64,000 nucleotides of DNA from Mycobacterium triplex (GTDB lineage: Bacteria > Actinomycetota > Actinomycetes > Mycobacteriales > Mycobacteriaceae), in contig NZ_HG964446.1 in assembly GCF_000689255.1 (NCBI RefSeq), positions 449,330 to 513,329 on the forward strand. Reading direction: 5' to 3'. Positions 63,162-64,000 of the stretch are shown here, one piece after another. The stretch's first letter is position 1, and each line of letters opens with the position of its first letter. The position numbers were made by a program, and so were the translations under genes. The notes beneath the pieces were generated by a model. That model was not told the origin of the DNA. It saw nothing but the letters and a program-made list of their open reading frames with translations, and searched no databases.

Positions 63162-64000
63162 TTAGTTGGTCGCGTGCGCGTCGGTGGCTGGATGGGTGGT
63201 CGGGTCGGGTTTTTTGCCGTGTTTGTGTTTTTGTTCGTCGGTTCGGGCGAGGGCTTGATGGAGGGCGGCGCGAAGTACGTCCTCGGTCTGCTTGGGTCGA
63301 CTGGCGCAGCGCCAGGCGATGTGTCGGTCGGGTCGCACGAGCAGTGCGCCCCGGTCATCGATTTCGCGTAACGCTGCCCAGTCGCCCAGGACGTCGTCGT
63401 ATTCGCAGCGATAGCCGACCCGGTACACGGGCAGTTCGATGCCGAGTTCGGCGCTGAGCTTGTCCGCTGCCTGGGCCCACGGTTCACCGCCTATGCCCAC
63501 GATCAAGCAGAAGCGTCCATGTCCAGCCAGATCCAGTGTCGATACTTTCTTGCGTTGGTGTTCGACCCAGGCGTGCGGCAGATATGCCCCGGGGTGAGTG
63601 GTTGGCTGGTAATGCAACACTGGATCACGCGTCGGTTCTGGGAATGGTGTCCCGTCATCGATCACCGCCCGCGAGGTGTAGCGCTGACCAAGTTCCACGC
63701 CAAGAGCGTTGGATCGATAGTTTTGCAGTGCCACCGCCGCGGCCAGGGCCTCGCGTTGTTCAGCTGCACCCGGCGCGTCGGAGGCGAGGTTGTTCAAGGA
63801 CACCCACGCCTCTTCGGGCGACTGCTCACGACGCAGCCCAAGTGCTTCGACCGCGGCAGCTTGATTCTTTAAGTTCTGGATTGCCCGGTCGACGATTTGT
63901 TTGCCGACGGGCTGGCGTTCCTCGTGGTAGCTGTCGAGCAGGTCCTCGCCGGCGCGTCCTGAGAGCACATAGGCCAGCTTCCAGGCCAGGTTGTAGGCGT
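63162..64000 (-). CDS. FAD-dependent aromatic monooxygenase, C-terminal part
   Basis: The frame enters from beyond the right edge and ends at 63162, leaving about 279 residues. YNLAWKLAYVLSGRAGEDLL and LDSYHEERQPVGKQIV are the conserved FAD-site helix of PheA/TfdB-type hydroxylases. The C-terminal thioredoxin-like domain follows (HARVEHQ-like segment, RFCLIVGIGGEPWAQAADKL, and GALLVRPDRHIAWR). Such enzymes hydroxylate phenols, resorcinol or halophenols with NADPH. The His/Lys-rich tail is not conserved in the family. It is the first visible gene of the operon. Confidence 0.93.
   Translation of the reverse strand, partial: AYNLAWKLAYVLSGRAGEDLLDSYHEERQPVGKQIVDRAIQNLKNQAAAVEALGLRREQSPEEAWVSLNNLASDAPGAAEQREALAAAVALQNYRSNALGVELGQRYTSRAVIDDGTPFPEPTRDPVLHYQPTTHPGAYLPHAWVEHQRKKVSTLDLAGHGRFCLIVGIGGEPWAQAADKLSAELGIELPVYRVGYRCEYDDVLGDWAALREIDDRGALLVRPDRHIAWRCASRPKQTEDVLRAALHQALARTDEQKHKHGKKPDPTTHPATDAHATN

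Overview
The window is a piece of a mycobacterial chromosome. It is GC-rich, it carries PE and PPE proteins, a WhiB regulator, ESX (type VII) secretion parts and F420-dependent oxidoreductases, and its gene order largely follows the origin-proximal region of Mycobacterium tuberculosis from fhaA (Rv0020c) to dnaB (Rv0058). Names of the form Rv00xx below are ortholog assignments made from memory of that genome, not from a search. The dnaB gene lacks the intein known in M. tuberculosis, and several blocks are absent from the M. tuberculosis order, so a non-tuberculous, probably slow-growing species is likely. The species cannot be fixed from this window.

Layout. 1-1.2 kb: 5' part of fhaA (minus strand), then tRNA-Leu(CAG) with a short tandem repeat behind it. 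1.7-7.5 kb: a SCO6745-family protein, a PPE protein ending in a SHOCT-like domain, GNAT acetyltransferase, pirin, acyl-CoA dehydrogenase and whiB5, not in the M. tuberculosis order except for whiB5. 7.6-11.8 kb: the Rv0023-Rv0028 set (XRE regulator, NlpC/P60 hydrolase, two DUF4226 proteins, an EspC-like protein and a small partner). 12.0-25.0 kb: an extended ESX-2-like island with an Rv0029-like protein carrying three 20-residue Thr-Gln repeats, small proteins, a 1054-residue membrane patatin-like lipase, a YbaB-like protein, eccB, a fused three-ATPase eccC, and a PE-PPE pair. No WXG100 pair, EspG, EccD, MycP, EccE or EccA follows; the island stops against the Rv0036c ortholog. In M. tuberculosis, as I recall, only the left part (Rv0024-Rv0030) survives.

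25-34.8 kb: Rv0036c-Rv0042c orthologs (DinB-like protein, MFS, YqgE, Rv0039c, mtc28, leuS, MarR) with an inserted SBF-type transporter and an SDR. 34.8-44.4 kb: an amino-acid ABC transporter with fused binding protein and permease, Rv0043c-Rv0045c orthologs, and an extra four-gene operon (DUF1214 protein, TIM-barrel isomerase, sulfotransferase, LLM oxidoreductase). 44.4-48.1 kb: ino1-padR flanked on both sides by short intergenic repeats, then Rv0048c and Rv0049. 48.1-56.8 kb: ponA1, Rv0051, Rv0052, rpsF-ssb-rpsR-rplI and dnaB. 57-64 kb: a minus-strand catabolic operon (aromatic monooxygenase, cyclase, indolepyruvate ferredoxin oxidoreductase, two CoA-transferase subunits) that replaces the genes found after dnaB in M. 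tuberculosis.

The most interesting element is the ESX-2-like island, which combines a secretion ATPase and pore-associated EccB with cell-wall and lipid hydrolases and a protein that may be read by FHA domains. Regulatory sites of note are an SOS-box-like palindrome in the dnaB promoter, paired repeats between whiB5 and the XRE gene, and several predicted leaderless starts.
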